From Agathobaculum sp. NTUH-O15-33 (lineage in GTDB: Bacteria > Bacillota > Clostridia > Oscillospirales > Butyricicoccaceae), in the NCBI RefSeq assembly GCF_033193315.1, contig NZ_CP136187.1:3169501-3233500 (forward strand): DNA of 64,000 nucleotides, written 5' to 3'. Numbering within the stretch: position 1 is the first letter of the stretch; every line of letters starts with the position of its first letter. A model generated the notes under the pieces. That model searched no databases. It worked only from the letters and a program-made list of their open reading frames with translations, and was not told where the DNA came from. The translations under genes and the position numbers were made by a program. Shown here piece after piece: positions 34,210 to 42,908 of this stretch.

Positions 34210-37200
34210 TTAGTCTGTTACGATTATGGTAAATACCTTGTCTGCATATCCATTAGCTTGCAAGGTAACGGTATTGGGGCCGGAGACAAATTGTTCCGCC
34301 GGAATCGTCAGCACATTAACGCTAGAATAGCCGACGCTTTCTTCCGCAATCTTTGGCTCGCTCAAAGGTGCCGATTCGATCAGTACGCTTGTAAGCGCGT
34401 TTTGATAGGACGCATCCCAACTATCACCCACCACAATCTTCACCGCAGTACCTAGGGCAACCTCCATTTCCGTACCGTAATACAGCTCATCGTTTTGGAT
34501 CAGTTTAACGACGTAGGGCGCTTGCTGCGCGGTTACGTTGACTGTCAGCGTCTTATCGTGATAGCCGGCGGCGTGCAGAATAATTTCATGCTCGCCAATC
34601 GACAGGCCCGACAGGGTAAAATAATAGCCCCACGAATCCAAACCTAGTTCGTCAGCCGTTTTTTCCTCTTGGTCTATTGTGGCCCCGGTAAAGGCGTCAA
34701 AATAGGTGCGATCCACATAGGACCCAAGATAAACTTTAACGTCTTTACCCACCTCCACGGAATCGCTATCCAGCTTTACCGCTTCCGGCGCGTCCAGCTT
34801 GTCGGTACTGCCGCCTTCGTTGCCGTTACCTTCGTTGCCGTTACCTTCGTTGCCGTTACCTTCGCTGCCGCCGCCTTGATTGCCGCCGCCGTTGTCCGAC
34901 GGAGTGACCGCAAAGGATAAGTCCTGATAGCCGGTCGCTGACACAACCACCGGAACTTCCGTCTTGCCGTCAAAGCAATCGGCGGTAAAGTCAAGGTACG
35001 TCGCGCCGCCAAAGTTATCATGGTTCGATACCTTAAAGGACTTGGTATCCTGCCAAAAGCTTACAACCATCGTGCAGCTTTCGCCGCCCACCGCAGCGCC
35101 GGTAACCGCGTTTAAGTACGCCTTCAGATCCTCGTCTTCTGCGGTAAAGGATACTCGATAATAATCATCACCGACGATCTGGTCAACCCGTTTCGTACTT
35201 GCCACGCTCGGCGGGGTCGTGGTTTCCGAGGCGGGCGGTGTTTCCTTAGCGGCCATGACAAACGCCACGGTCACTTCGTTATAATATGTGTTGGTGAACT
35301 GAACAGCGTAGTCACCCGGCGCGGTAAAGATATCCTTCCCCAGCGTCAGCCGGTTGTCGGATATTTCATAGCCAAGCTTCTTGAAGCTGCTTTCCTGCCC
35401 CTCCGGCAGGATCTGCTTGGTCTCGCCGTCCGGCAGGATCAGCGTGACGGTATTCAAATGCTTAAAGTAATCGCCGGTCTCCTCCCCGGAGATAACGACA
35501 ACAGGATCGCCAACTGTATAGCTTTCTTGATCCTTCGTCATCGTTTCCGCGCCCTCAAGCTGCTTCTTCTGGCTGCGGAAGGAGATGCTCGCCGTCTGAT
35601 AGCCCTTTGCTTCGATTTTCAGCGTGTTGCTGCCCAGCGGCAAGGCGGCGGTAAGGGTCAGGGTATTGTCGGAAATGCTGTATGCGTCCGCACCGAGCGC
35701 CTGCCAATTATCATTTAAATAAACGTCGGAGACCGCGCTTAAATAGTCCGCGTTTGCTTTGAAAACAGCGTTATCGCCCTCAGTCACAGCGGAAATGGCC
35801 TCGCCGTTCGCATTCACAAGCGTTATATCGGCGGCTGGCTTAGCTGCGGACTGGTTAAACGAAGTGGTTTCTCCCAGCAGGTTGTCTTCCAGCACCTGCT
35901 TGACCGCGTAGGGGCGGTTCGGCGTGGTCTGCGCGCTGCCGGAGGCCGTATATGCCGCCAGCGATAAATACGTACCGTTTACCTTAGCCGTGTTGACCGC
36001 GTCAAAGTATCCGGTGGTGGTGTATACCTGCTCCGCGCCCTGATAATAGACATACAGCGGCGTCAGCTCCGCCCAGCGGTCGGCAATGGCCGTGGCGTGG
36101 GCGCTTTCCACACCCAGATCGTCCAGCAGCCGCGCATTCGCCAGCAGATCGGCGTCGAACACGATATAAGCGTTCATGGTGTTGCCGCCGCCCTCCGAGC
36201 CGCTGCCCGAGGACGCGCCGCCGCTCGAGGTCGCGCGCGAGATCGCATCGACCTTCATCGACGCGGCGCGCGGCGTGGCTTCGGCTTTTACCGTACCGAC
36301 GGCAAACGATTTTGCAAAGGTTTTAAACCCATCCGCGTAAACGGTCAGCGTATAGTTACCCGCCTGCGCGATATTATTATTGATGGTATTGTACAGCGTG
36401 AACGTGTCGCCGATCAAATACCAATCGGTAATGCGCTCCAGCTCGCGGGTTTTGCCGTCCGGCCCGGTCATCTGCACGCGGTAGATCGGCATGGTGATGC
36501 CGTAGGTCATATCGGCAACGGTAAAATGCGTGTTTTGTCCACTTACAACGGCGCTGTCAGCCAGCATCATGGAAGGCATTTTTTCGTTTACCACGTGGAT
36601 CGGAAACAGCTCCGCCTTACCGTTGGAAGTAACGCGCAGGCGATAACGTCCGTTGGCGTAGAAATTAGACTGACCCAGCGGCACGGTGACCTGCGCCACC
36701 GTATACGCGCCGTGCGGCGCGGCCTTATCGACCTGATACGTCAAATCCGTATTAAGCGCGGTATTGTTTTCGTCATACGCGATGAGATCAACATCTGTAA
36801 TACCATCCACCCACGCGCGCTCGGCGTCTGTTCCATTGGCATAGTTGAACATCAGCGCGACCTCACCGCTGACATTAAAAACGTTATCGCCGCCCTCGTA
36901 CAAAACGGCGTCGGGCGAATAGAAAGCGACGCCGCCTTCCGCCTCGCCCACCGCGAATGTGGTCTTGGCCGGGCTTACGCGCACGTTGCCTGCCGCATCG
37001 TAATTGGTCAGGTGATAATCCCAAACATAAACCGGGCCGTTGGACATAAAGTAGGCCGGCTCATCCGCGTTGGTCACCGCAACGGGCGCGGTTGGCGCGG
37101 GGTTATCACTCAGCGTAACGGTTTGCGTTTTTCCGCCGCTGGCGGCTGTCAGCACGGCGGGATTTGGCGAGGTCAGCTCCCATTTCATGATAGCGCCGTC

Positions 37201-38736
37201 GTCCGTGACCGGGGTAAGCGCTTCGGTCACATCCGTGCCGTCGATCGTGACGGCGGTGTTGTTTTTGGAATAGCCGCTGCTGAATGCAACGCTTACATAT
37301 TGGGCGTATCCAAGATCCACCAGCTTGGTCTGGGCGGCAATGACCGGCTCGGCCTGCGTGCTCGGCGTATCGCTGCCGGAGGACGAACCGCCGTTAGACG
37401 AACCGTCCGAAGACGACGAACCACCAGAGGACGATGAACCGCCCGAAGACGACGAGCCGCCAGAGGACGATGCTCCGCCGCTTGTCACGCCGGAACCGGA
37501 CGAATTGGTGGTGGCGCTATTGCCGCCCTCCACCGCCTTTCCGCCGACGGTACTGCCGCTGACGCCGCTTGCCACAGTTACCTTGGTGTTCGGCGTGGCG
37601 ACCACAACGTTATTGGCATTCGCGGCAACCGCAGAAACCGTGCCTTCACCGCTCACGCTAACGCCGGCCGCGTTGGCCATCACCGTGGCAACCTTTGCGC
37701 CCTTGTTCACCGCAATGCTGGACGAAGCCGCTTCCGGTTTAACGGTTAACGTATCCACCGTGCCGCTCTGTACCGTAACGGATGCTTGCCGCGTTACCTC
37801 TATGGCTGCAATATCACCGTCCACCACCAGATCGCTCTGCACATCTACCGTGCCTAGCGTGCTGCTATGCGGCACCAGCCGGGTCGCGTTGTTGGGGTTG
37901 GCCAGCGTAACGCCGCCGCTGATCTTGGAATTTGTAACATGTATGGAATTCGCGCCGCCGCCACGTATGATCAGCTTGCCCGATACGGTCACACCGTCCA
38001 GCGTCGCGTCACCGGCGCCCACGCCGTCGGCCAGAATCAGGTCGCCGCTTACCGCCGTGTCCTTCAGCGTTGCGCCCGCCGCGCGTACCACCACGTTGCC
38101 GCCGCTCACCTGCGATACGGTCTCCGCGTCGCTTACATATGTGCCGACAAGGCTGTCCATTACCTGTGCGAACTCGGCGCGGGTAATGCTGTTTTTGGGG
38201 CTGAGCTTGCCGCCGGCGCCGTTTATATATCCGCCGCCCACCATCGCGGCCAGACTGCCCTTTGCCCAAGCCGATATCTCCCCGCTATCCGCAAACCGGC
38301 TGAGAGACGCTTCGCTGCCATCCTCCAGCGAAAAGGCCCGCGCAAGCACGACGAACGCCTCCTCCCGCGTGATCGCGCTGTCCGGCGACAGTTTGCCGTT
38401 CGAGCCTTGGAACGCGCCCATCTGCACGGCCTTGGCCATGTCGCTATAGTACCATGCGCTCTGCGGTACATCCTGATAGCCTGATAGCGACGCGGCCGCG
38501 CTTGCGCCAAAGGCGCGGTTAACGATTGCCGCCATCTCCGCGCGCGTCAGCTTGCCGGAAGCGTTAATTTTGCCTTCCGAGCCACTCAGCAACCCGTTTT
38601 CCACCGCATGCGTCAGCGCTGCTGCCGACCAGTCGGACGGAAAATCGCTGAAATCCGCTGGTGCCAGCGCCAATGCGTTGGACGGTAACAGCATGGCGGC
38701 CGCCAGAGCAATGGCTATGGTATTTTTTCGTTTCAC
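34210..38736 (-). CDS. Large SLH-domain surface protein
   Basis: 1508 residues. Signal peptide MKRKNTIAIALAAAMLLPSNALA, then three SLH domains (about 28-200: FSDFPSDWSAAALTHAVENGLLSG; YQDVPQSAWYYSDMAKAVQMGAF; FADSGEISAWAKGSLAAMVGGGYI). A short beta-helix-like repeat region (about 215-400) of VSGDLILADG / VSGKLIIRGG-type strands follows, then a Ser/Gly linker. The rest is many beta domains. Segments such as NDNWQALGADAYSISDNTLTLTAALPLGSNTLKIEAKGYQTASISF resemble the DUF1533/Shr haemoglobin-interacting domain, so haem or protein binding is possible but unproven. A second low-complexity linker (NGNEG repeats) lies near residue 1300. Start after AAGGAGG. The transcript begins with a long hairpin. 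Confidence 0.85.
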   Translation of the reverse strand: MKRKNTIAIALAAAMLLPSNALALAPADFSDFPSDWSAAALTHAVENGLLSGSEGKINASGKLTRAEMAAIVNRAFGASAAASLSGYQDVPQSAWYYSDMAKAVQMGAFQGSNGKLSPDSAITREEAFVVLARAFSLEDGSEASLSRFADSGEISAWAKGSLAAMVGGGYINGAGGKLSPKNSITRAEFAQVMDSLVGTYVSDAETVSQVSGGNVVVRAAGATLKDTAVSGDLILADGVGAGDATLDGVTVSGKLIIRGGGANSIHVTNSKISGGVTLANPNNATRLVPHSSTLGTVDVQSDLVVDGDIAAIEVTRQASVTVQSGTVDTLTVKPEAASSSIAVNKGAKVATVMANAAGVSVSGEGTVSAVAANANNVVVATPNTKVTVASGVSGSTVGGKAVEGGNSATTNSSGSGVTSGGASSSGGSSSSGGSSSSGGSSSSDGSSNGGSSSGSDTPSTQAEPVIAAQTKLVDLGYAQYVSVAFSSGYSKNNTAVTIDGTDVTEALTPVTDDGAIMKWELTSPNPAVLTAASGGKTQTVTLSDNPAPTAPVAVTNADEPAYFMSNGPVYVWDYHLTNYDAAGNVRVSPAKTTFAVGEAEGGVAFYSPDAVLYEGGDNVFNVSGEVALMFNYANGTDAERAWVDGITDVDLIAYDENNTALNTDLTYQVDKAAPHGAYTVAQVTVPLGQSNFYANGRYRLRVTSNGKAELFPIHVVNEKMPSMMLADSAVVSGQNTHFTVADMTYGITMPIYRVQMTGPDGKTRELERITDWYLIGDTFTLYNTINNNIAQAGNYTLTVYADGFKTFAKSFAVGTVKAEATPRAASMKVDAISRATSSGGASSGSGSEGGGNTMNAYIVFDADLLANARLLDDLGVESAHATAIADRWAELTPLYVYYQGAEQVYTTTGYFDAVNTAKVNGTYLSLAAYTASGSAQTTPNRPYAVKQVLEDNLLGETTSFNQSAAKPAADITLVNANGEAISAVTEGDNAVFKANADYLSAVSDVYLNDNWQALGADAYSISDNTLTLTAALPLGSNTLKIEAKGYQTASISFRSQKKQLEGAETMTKDQESYTVGDPVVVISGEETGDYFKHLNTVTLILPDGETKQILPEGQESSFKKLGYEISDNRLTLGKDIFTAPGDYAVQFTNTYYNEVTVAFVMAAKETPPASETTTPPSVASTKRVDQIVGDDYYRVSFTAEDEDLKAYLNAVTGAAVGGESCTMVVSFWQDTKSFKVSNHDNFGGATYLDFTADCFDGKTEVPVVVSATGYQDLSFAVTPSDNGGGNQGGGSEGNGNEGNGNEGNGNEGGSTDKLDAPEAVKLDSDSVEVGKDVKVYLGSYVDRTYFDAFTGATIDQEEKTADELGLDSWGYYFTLSGLSIGEHEIILHAAGYHDKTLTVNVTAQQAPYVVKLIQNDELYYGTEMEVALGTAVKIVVGDSWDASYQNALTSVLIESAPLSEPKIAEESVGYSSVNVLTIPAEQFVSGPNTVTLQANGYADKVFTIIVTD
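34814..34870. repeat. 15-bp tandem repeat in the SLH gene
   Basis: CCTTCGTTGCCGTTA repeats three times exactly and a fourth time in part, encoding NGNEG units. Such tracts vary in copy number by slippage and keep the frame because 15 is a multiple of three. Confidence 0.8.
37378..37478. repeat. Ser/Gly linker repeat in the SLH gene
   Basis: Imperfect 15-bp units encode GGSSS repeats between the beta-helix-like part and the C-terminal domains, a flexible tether. Confidence 0.7.
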
Positions 38737-38755
38737 TTTTTTGCCTCCTTCTCAG

Positions 38756-38860
38756 TTAGCTTACGCTAACTTATATGGAAAAATCTTGTCGCCCCTTGTT
38801 GCGCAACTCTGCGCTTCAAATAGGCGACAACAACTTCCTCCATAGTTAGCAATTGCTAAT
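38756..38860 (-). promoter_or_regulatory. Long hairpin leader of the SLH gene
   Basis: Two half-palindromes, GTTAGC-TTAC-GCTAAC (38756-38771) and TTAGCAATTGCTAA (38846-38859), flank TATGGA...TCCATA and TTGTCGCC...GGCGACAA arms, so the 105 bases fold back on themselves almost entirely. The loop holds GTTGCGCAAC. Transcription starts at about 38870 on the minus strand, so nearly the whole 5' leader is this structure; the ribosome site AAGGAGG follows it. It may stabilise the mRNA, act as a regulator or protein site, or be a hairpin repeat that landed there. Confidence 0.6.
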
Positions 38861-38876
38861 CACAGTGTCCGAATGC

Positions 38877-38905
38877 AGTATATCATGCTGTTATTTATTT
38901 GTCAA
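38877..38905 (-). promoter_or_regulatory. Promoter of the SLH gene
   Basis: TTGACA (38905-38900), 17 bp, TATACT (38882-38877) on the minus strand. Confidence 0.8.
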
Positions 38906-38966
38906 CCACGTTTTTATGCTTTTAGCAGAAAGGCCCGCGCAAGCAACTCGCGCGGGCCGTCGTTCT

Positions 38967-39791
38967 TTACTGATCTTGCGGTTGACACGCGGCGCAATAA
39001 TACACCGAACCGCCAAGATACGCTTCCTTCGTAATCGGGCCGCCGCATTTTGGGCAGCCGCCCGCAAGCGCGTTTTTGCTCATGCGGGTCTGATAGCCGC
39101 CCTTTTGTCCAAAAATGTTCTTTTCCGTATCGCGCCCGCCCTTTGCCGCCATTTCCGCCAAAACAGAGCGGATGCTTTCCAGCAGCCGCTCGCGGTCCGG
39201 CCCGGTCAGCGTGCCCAGCTTGCGCTTGGGGTGAATGCCCGCCTGAAACAAGATATCCTGCGCCACGCCGTTGCCGATACCGGGGAAGCGCTGCTCGGTC
39301 GCAAGCAGCGCCTTGGCGCTTAAATTCGGCTTGCTCTCTTCCAGCAGCCGCCGGTAGTACGCGGCAAAGCCTTCGTCCCCCGGCGCGAGCGCCTTTCTGC
39401 TTTTCAGGTAATACGGATCGTCGTACTCGCCCGTGTGCAAGTAGATGCCGCCATACATCGCCACCGTGAACACCAGCGCCGCGCCATCCTCAAATGAAAG
39501 GAAAAGCTGCCAGTCCTTTATTTTATCCCCACTGTCCACAAGGCGCACGTTCACCCCGTCGTTGATGCAAAGCCGCTGCCCGTTGTCAAAAACAAGCTCT
39601 ACAAAAATGCCGAAGCCCTCCGCGCCGGCAACCGTGCTTCCCGCAAGCTTTTTTTCATAATCCGCCGCTTCTCCGCTAAACCAACAAAATTTATGCGGCT
39701 TTGTCGGCGGCAGCACCGACTTGATCCGCTTGCCTGCCACATGCGCGCGCAGCTCTTCCGCCCGCGCCGTTACTTCGGGATATTCCAGCAT
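38967..39791 (-). CDS. Fpg/Nei-family DNA glycosylase-like protein without the N-terminal proline
   Basis: 274 residues in the formamidopyrimidine-DNA glycosylase/endonuclease VIII family. The core segment PNLSAKALLATEQRFPGIGNGVAQDILFQAGIHPKRK is the helix-two-turns-helix. The C-terminal zinc finger CPKCGGPI...YYCAACQ is complete, and the Glu of the N-terminus is kept. However, the mature N-terminus reads MLEYPEV, where active Fpg has PELPEV: the catalytic Pro2 is Leu. Such enzymes may use another amine, be very weak, or only bind DNA. The start follows AAGGATG and no proline-starting alternative is seen. A GGCCCGCGC...GCGCGGGCC hairpin (about 38932-38959) lies after its stop. Confidence 0.82.
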   Translation of the reverse strand: MLEYPEVTARAEELRAHVAGKRIKSVLPPTKPHKFCWFSGEAADYEKKLAGSTVAGAEGFGIFVELVFDNGQRLCINDGVNVRLVDSGDKIKDWQLFLSFEDGAALVFTVAMYGGIYLHTGEYDDPYYLKSRKALAPGDEGFAAYYRRLLEESKPNLSAKALLATEQRFPGIGNGVAQDILFQAGIHPKRKLGTLTGPDRERLLESIRSVLAEMAAKGGRDTEKNIFGQKGGYQTRMSKNALAGGCPKCGGPITKEAYLGGSVYYCAACQPQDQ

Positions 39792-39862
39792 CTTTGTTCA
39801 CATCCTTATCTTCTAGTTGCTTTTATTATACCTGCGCCGCCCGGTTTGTAAAGGGCGGGCTT

Positions 39863-40252
39863 TTATTTTTTCAGCAACTTTTCCGCTTCGTCACGCGCGT
39901 CGCGCAAAACGACGTGCGTGCGGTCCTCCAACCAAACGGCGGCTGCGCTTAAAAAGAACCACGCAAAGGTGAATTGCGGCGTGATCTGGCCGAGAAAGTT
40001 AAACGGCATATCGCTGTAATCCCATACGTTCCAGCCCAAATGCGTGTTCACAATCAGCCCGACCGCAAGCTCCAGCGCCGTGACGATGAACGCCCCTTCT
40101 ATCATTTGCAGCAATAGCGGCGGGCGCTTGCCGCGCGTTTCGTTTAAAAGCCCGATCAAAACGAAGCACAAGCCGCCCAAAACACCCATTGTCCAGTGTG
40201 TTTTGCCACGCCACAGCATCTCCACGCCCATGTACAGCACCCCGCCGATCAA
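39863..40252 (-). CDS. Small membrane protein, CmpB-type putative permease family
   Basis: About 129 residues with four hydrophobic segments: WTMGVLGGLCFVLIGLLNE, the helix around GAFIVTALELAVGLIVN, NFLGQITPQFTFAWFFLSAAAVW, and the N-terminal IGGVLYMGVEMLWRG. The pattern WDYSDMPFNFLGQI is typical of the family once called ABC_trans_CmpB; no ATPase partner is near and its function is unknown. The start is unclear. The track of good homology runs upstream to IKKFVHHIPIAL, whose first codon (40285-40283) is ATC, with AAAGGGG at the right distance. The nearest standard start is TTG at 40252, inside the first helix. Confidence 0.65.
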   Translation of the reverse strand: MIGGVLYMGVEMLWRGKTHWTMGVLGGLCFVLIGLLNETRGKRPPLLLQMIEGAFIVTALELAVGLIVNTHLGWNVWDYSDMPFNFLGQITPQFTFAWFFLSAAAVWLEDRTHVVLRDARDEAEKLLKK

Positions 40253-40380
40253 CGCGATCGGAATATGGTGAACAAACTTTTTGATACGATCAGCCCCTTT
40301 TATCCGTGCCTTTCTATGTTATATGCGGGGCGTAAACGGCACATACTACCGCTAAATAAAATTCAAACGAGGTGTTTTAC

Positions 40381-40530
40381 ATGTCCCATATCGCCCCGCG
40401 GCTCCAGCCGCAGTTCGAGACCCTTTCCATTGATCTGAAAAACGAGATTCTCTCACGCGACGTGCAGATCAATACGCTGCCGGATCTGATCGCCGTACTG
40501 GAACAGATCGTAAACGAAGGAGGACACTAA
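40381..40530 (+). CDS. Small conserved protein of unknown function (49 aa)
   Basis: 49 residues, MSHIAPRLQPQFETLSIDLK through NTLPDLIAVLEQIVNEGGH. The start follows GAGGTG. It is acidic and helical, with no membrane segment. It overlaps the ribosome site of the next small gene, so the two are co-translated. The function is not known to me; small pairs of this kind are common in Clostridia. Confidence 0.65.
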   Translation: MSHIAPRLQPQFETLSIDLKNEILSRDVQINTLPDLIAVLEQIVNEGGH

Positions 40531-40531
40531 A

Positions 40532-40708
40532 ATGGATATTTTACGCGAGCTTCCCATGGGCTTCGGCATGGCGCTGATGCAAAACGAGGATGCTTACCGC
40601 CGCTTCAGCAGTATGCCTGAAAGCGAGCGCCGCGAAATCGTGAACCGCACGCACGCGGTCACCTCCAAAACCGAGATGCAGCAGCTCGTGGACAGCATCA
40701 TATCGTGA
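40532..40708 (+). CDS. Small conserved protein of unknown function (58 aa)
   Basis: 58 residues, MDILRELPMGFGMALMQNED through TEMQQLVDSIIS. The ribosome site AAGGAGG lies in the last codons of the gene before it. The pattern 'PMGFGMAL-Q-...-F-...ES-R-I...T-...S--EM--LV' looks conserved and helical. Function unknown. Confidence 0.65.
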   Translation: MDILRELPMGFGMALMQNEDAYRRFSSMPESERREIVNRTHAVTSKTEMQQLVDSIIS

Positions 40709-40777
40709 ATCTACTGGTGGTTCGCTGCGCTCACAATTTAATACGCGGCAGTAGCCGCGATAATGGCGGGCTTACCT

Positions 40778-41086
40778 CAGCAATGTCATTTAGTTAAGGG
40801 AAACGCATAGGAAAAAACAAGGGAATTACCGAGCTAGCAGGGCGCGAGAAGGTGAATTGTCCGAAGGCCAAGAGAAGCTGGTCTGGGCCACGCCTCGGCG
40901 CGCCGTCTCAAAGGGACGTAACACTTGCTGAGAAACCATGTCCCTTCGCTCGGCCGTACCAGCCTGTTTGATGCTCTCACTTATCCCGGTGCTTCGCTCT
41001 CGGCGCGCCGAGGGCGTCGCGCCCTACATGTTCTGTGTTTGCGTTACCTTTTTCTCTTGCCTGACCTTATATGAATGACATTGCTG
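40778..41086. repeat. MITE-like element with imperfect terminal inverted repeats
   Basis: CAGCAATGTCATTTAGTTAAGG at 40778 recurs inverted as GACCTTATATGAATGACATTGCTG ending at 41086. The ~310 bp between hold internal inverted repeats (TCTCGGCGCGCCGAGG) and no gene. The right end resembles that of the element at 22126-22381. The following gap (41087-41408) has short hairpins (GGGCGGCACACGCCGCCC; AAGGGGGAAGGAA...TTCCTTCCCCTT) and no gene that I can support. Confidence 0.5.
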
Positions 41087-41408
41087 CCCCAGCCCGCCGA
41101 AAGCGAAGCGCCAGCAAATGTGGGCGCGCATACCAGCCCGGTCCGGCCGAGCAAAGCAACCCGTCCACTGAATCCCTAGGCACCCGATCCGGCACCGCCA
41201 CAAATTGTTTCTATAACAAAAGGGCGGCACACGCCGCCCCTATACAGGAGAAGGGAAAAGAATGGAGGTCAAGGGGGAAGGAAAAACCGTATGGTTGTTC
41301 CTTCCCCTTTGCCCCCGCGCCGGGCGGCGCGACCGTCCTTCGCGGCTACCGCCGCGCATTTCATCGCGAGCGCAGCGAGACACCTGAAAAAATGCAACTT
41401 TTTTGCGT

Positions 41409-41437
41409 TTGACATTCGCTAGATGTCCTTTTATCAT
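41409..41437 (+). promoter_or_regulatory. Promoter before the XRE pair
   Basis: TTGACA and TATCAT, 17 bp apart; a second TATAAT lies at 41449-41454. Confidence 0.5.
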
Positions 41438-41588
41438 ATACTTTCGTGTATAATAGACTCCATAAGCCAATATTCGTAGTCCACAGGCTTTTAGGCCCCT
41501 TCCTCAAGAATCTACCACCGAAAGCACCTTTCATATAAGCTAGTAGTATACATTAAAAAAGAGTTTGTTCACACGACAAGAGGATAAT

Positions 41589-41912
41589 ATGGACAGAAAA
41601 TTCATGGGGTTGCGGCTCAAGGCCGCACGCAAAAATAAAGATTTAACCGGAGAGCGTTTGGCTGAAATGTGTCATATCAATGCGACGTACCTACGCCAAA
41701 TTGAAGCTGGCCGAAAAATACCCAGCCTTCCGGTATTTATTACCTTATGTAATCTATTAGAGGTTTCACCTACTTACTTGTTGGAAGATACCTTGACGAA
41801 AAACGAATTGACCGACTTTGAAGTATTGTCACAGCTCTGGTCAAGCGCTACCCCCGGACAAATCGAACTTGTAACCACAATGATTCGCAGCGCACTTGAA
41901 TACATGAACTAG
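41589..41912 (+). CDS. XRE-family helix-turn-helix regulator
   Basis: 107 residues. The N-terminal HTH_3 domain is GLRLKAARKNKDLTGERLAEMCHINATYLRQIEAGRKIPSLPVFITLCNLLEVSPTYLL (about 6-65). A helical tail, QIELVTTMIRSALEYM, probably dimerises. The ATG after AAGAGGATAAT is preferred to an upstream TTG. It is followed 16 bp later by a 201-residue protein of unknown function, likely a two-gene unit. The target is unknown. Confidence 0.8.
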   Translation: MDRKFMGLRLKAARKNKDLTGERLAEMCHINATYLRQIEAGRKIPSLPVFITLCNLLEVSPTYLLEDTLTKNELTDFEVLSQLWSSATPGQIELVTTMIRSALEYMN

Positions 41913-41928
41913 CACCGGAGGCCAAATC

Positions 41929-42534
41929 ATGACCAACTACACGCCTTTTCTCCAATCTCTATCGAATAACGGCAACGATATGGATGATTATTGGGAAAAT
42001 TTCGACTGCACACACCGTTTTCTCATCAAAACCAATCCCGCTTATGTCGCGGCGGATCTGGAATGCATTCACAAAACCGCCGTGCTTTTTGATGAACTGA
42101 ATACCGCGCAGACCGCCATCGTGGAAGTGCACTTTTATCTCGTTACAGATTTCATTGAACTTGGCAACCGGTTTTACTATGCCTTCGGGCAAACCCTAGC
42201 CCTGCTTGAATGGTTTTCTCCACAGGATGTGGACGCGTTCCTGCAAACGCTGGATGAAAAGCGCGAGGCGTTTGATTCCTCCCCCGTCGCTGTCACAACG
42301 CGCCGCCAAGCAAAAATCAGCTATCATAGACTCAGCTCCCTATACGTCGGCCTGCACCGCCAAACCCAGCTTGCCGAAACGCTCGCCGCTTACCAGAAGT
42401 CCAAGCAAGTTACTGAGCGTTTTCTCCCCTTCGCGGGCTACGCAGCCCAGCGCCTTCGCCAGTTGGGCTGCGTTCCCAACCGTACCACGCCCCTAGCCGA
42501 ATCCCTGATCGCGTATTACGAAAATAGCCGCTAA
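41929..42534 (+). CDS. Protein of unknown function paired with the XRE regulator
   Basis: 201 residues, soluble and mostly helical, acidic at the N-terminus (NNGNDMDDYWENFDCTHRFL). No domain was recognised and I see no catalytic motif. The ribosome site CGGAGG is well placed. It shares its transcript with the HTH gene and ends at a strong terminator. It could be the effector or partner of that regulator. Confidence 0.6.
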   Translation: MTNYTPFLQSLSNNGNDMDDYWENFDCTHRFLIKTNPAYVAADLECIHKTAVLFDELNTAQTAIVEVHFYLVTDFIELGNRFYYAFGQTLALLEWFSPQDVDAFLQTLDEKREAFDSSPVAVTTRRQAKISYHRLSSLYVGLHRQTQLAETLAAYQKSKQVTERFLPFAGYAAQRLRQLGCVPNRTTPLAESLIAYYENSR

Positions 42535-42540
42535 CGCAAA

Positions 42541-42579
42541 CAGAACCGCAAGTCAAACTGACCTGCGGTTCTGTTTTTA
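42541..42579 (+). terminator. Terminator of the XRE unit
   Basis: CAGAACCGCA...TGCGGTTCTG stem followed by five T. Confidence 0.9.
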
Positions 42580-42686
42580 TATTCCTATCATTGCGTTTCT
42601 TGTCGAATCGTGGTATTTTATAGTTACGGGCACTGTTACCAGACGGGGCAGGCGGCTGACCACTCCTTTTGAAAGGGGTGGTGTAT

Positions 42687-42764
42687 ATGGATATACCGAA
42701 ATTCTTACGAATTTCAATATGTGCAATCATCTTGCTACATATTTTTATCACATATGCAAAGTAG
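42687..42764 (+). CDS. Hydrophobic 25-residue peptide, type-I-toxin-like
   Basis: MDIPKFLRISICAIILLHIF-ITYAK: one predicted membrane helix with a basic end. The ribosome site GAAAGGGGTGG precedes the ATG. A 12-bp perfect hairpin begins in the last codons. Inverted copies of GGGCACTGT...GGCTGAC flank the locus. This is the size and layout of type I toxin loci, in which an antisense RNA silences the peptide. No antisense promoter was proven by eye. Confidence 0.5.
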   Translation: MDIPKFLRISICAIILLHIFITYAK

Positions 42765-42798
42765 CCGCCCCCTCTCCCAAGAGATAGCGGCTACTTTG
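42757..42798. repeat. Hairpin at the end of the toxin-like frame
   Basis: CAAAGTAGCCGC (42757-42768) and GCGGCTACTTTG (42787-42798) form a perfect 12-bp stem. There is no T run. A partly changed copy with compensating bases (CAAAGCAGCCG / CGGCTGCTTTG) lies at 42923-42964. Confidence 0.7.
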
Positions 42799-42908
42799 TA
42801 GCGCATTTCCGGGTCAGCCGTCTGCCGACAGTGCCCCTTTACATGTTTATTTTATACCACTTATCCGTAAATGTCAATCGCTTTGCATAGCCTTCACCTT
42901 ACCACACA

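Noticed and set aside
34814-34870. Short tandem repeats considered as a CRISPR array
   Set aside because: Units are contiguous, 15 bp, in frame and code for a linker; no spacers.
36097-37437. 446-residue plus-strand frame opposite the SLH gene
   Set aside because: Arg/Gly-rich shadow of the minus-strand gene, which has signal peptide and SLH domains.
37378-37478. Second repeat tract considered as CRISPR or satellite DNA
   Set aside because: It encodes the Ser/Gly tether inside the SLH protein.
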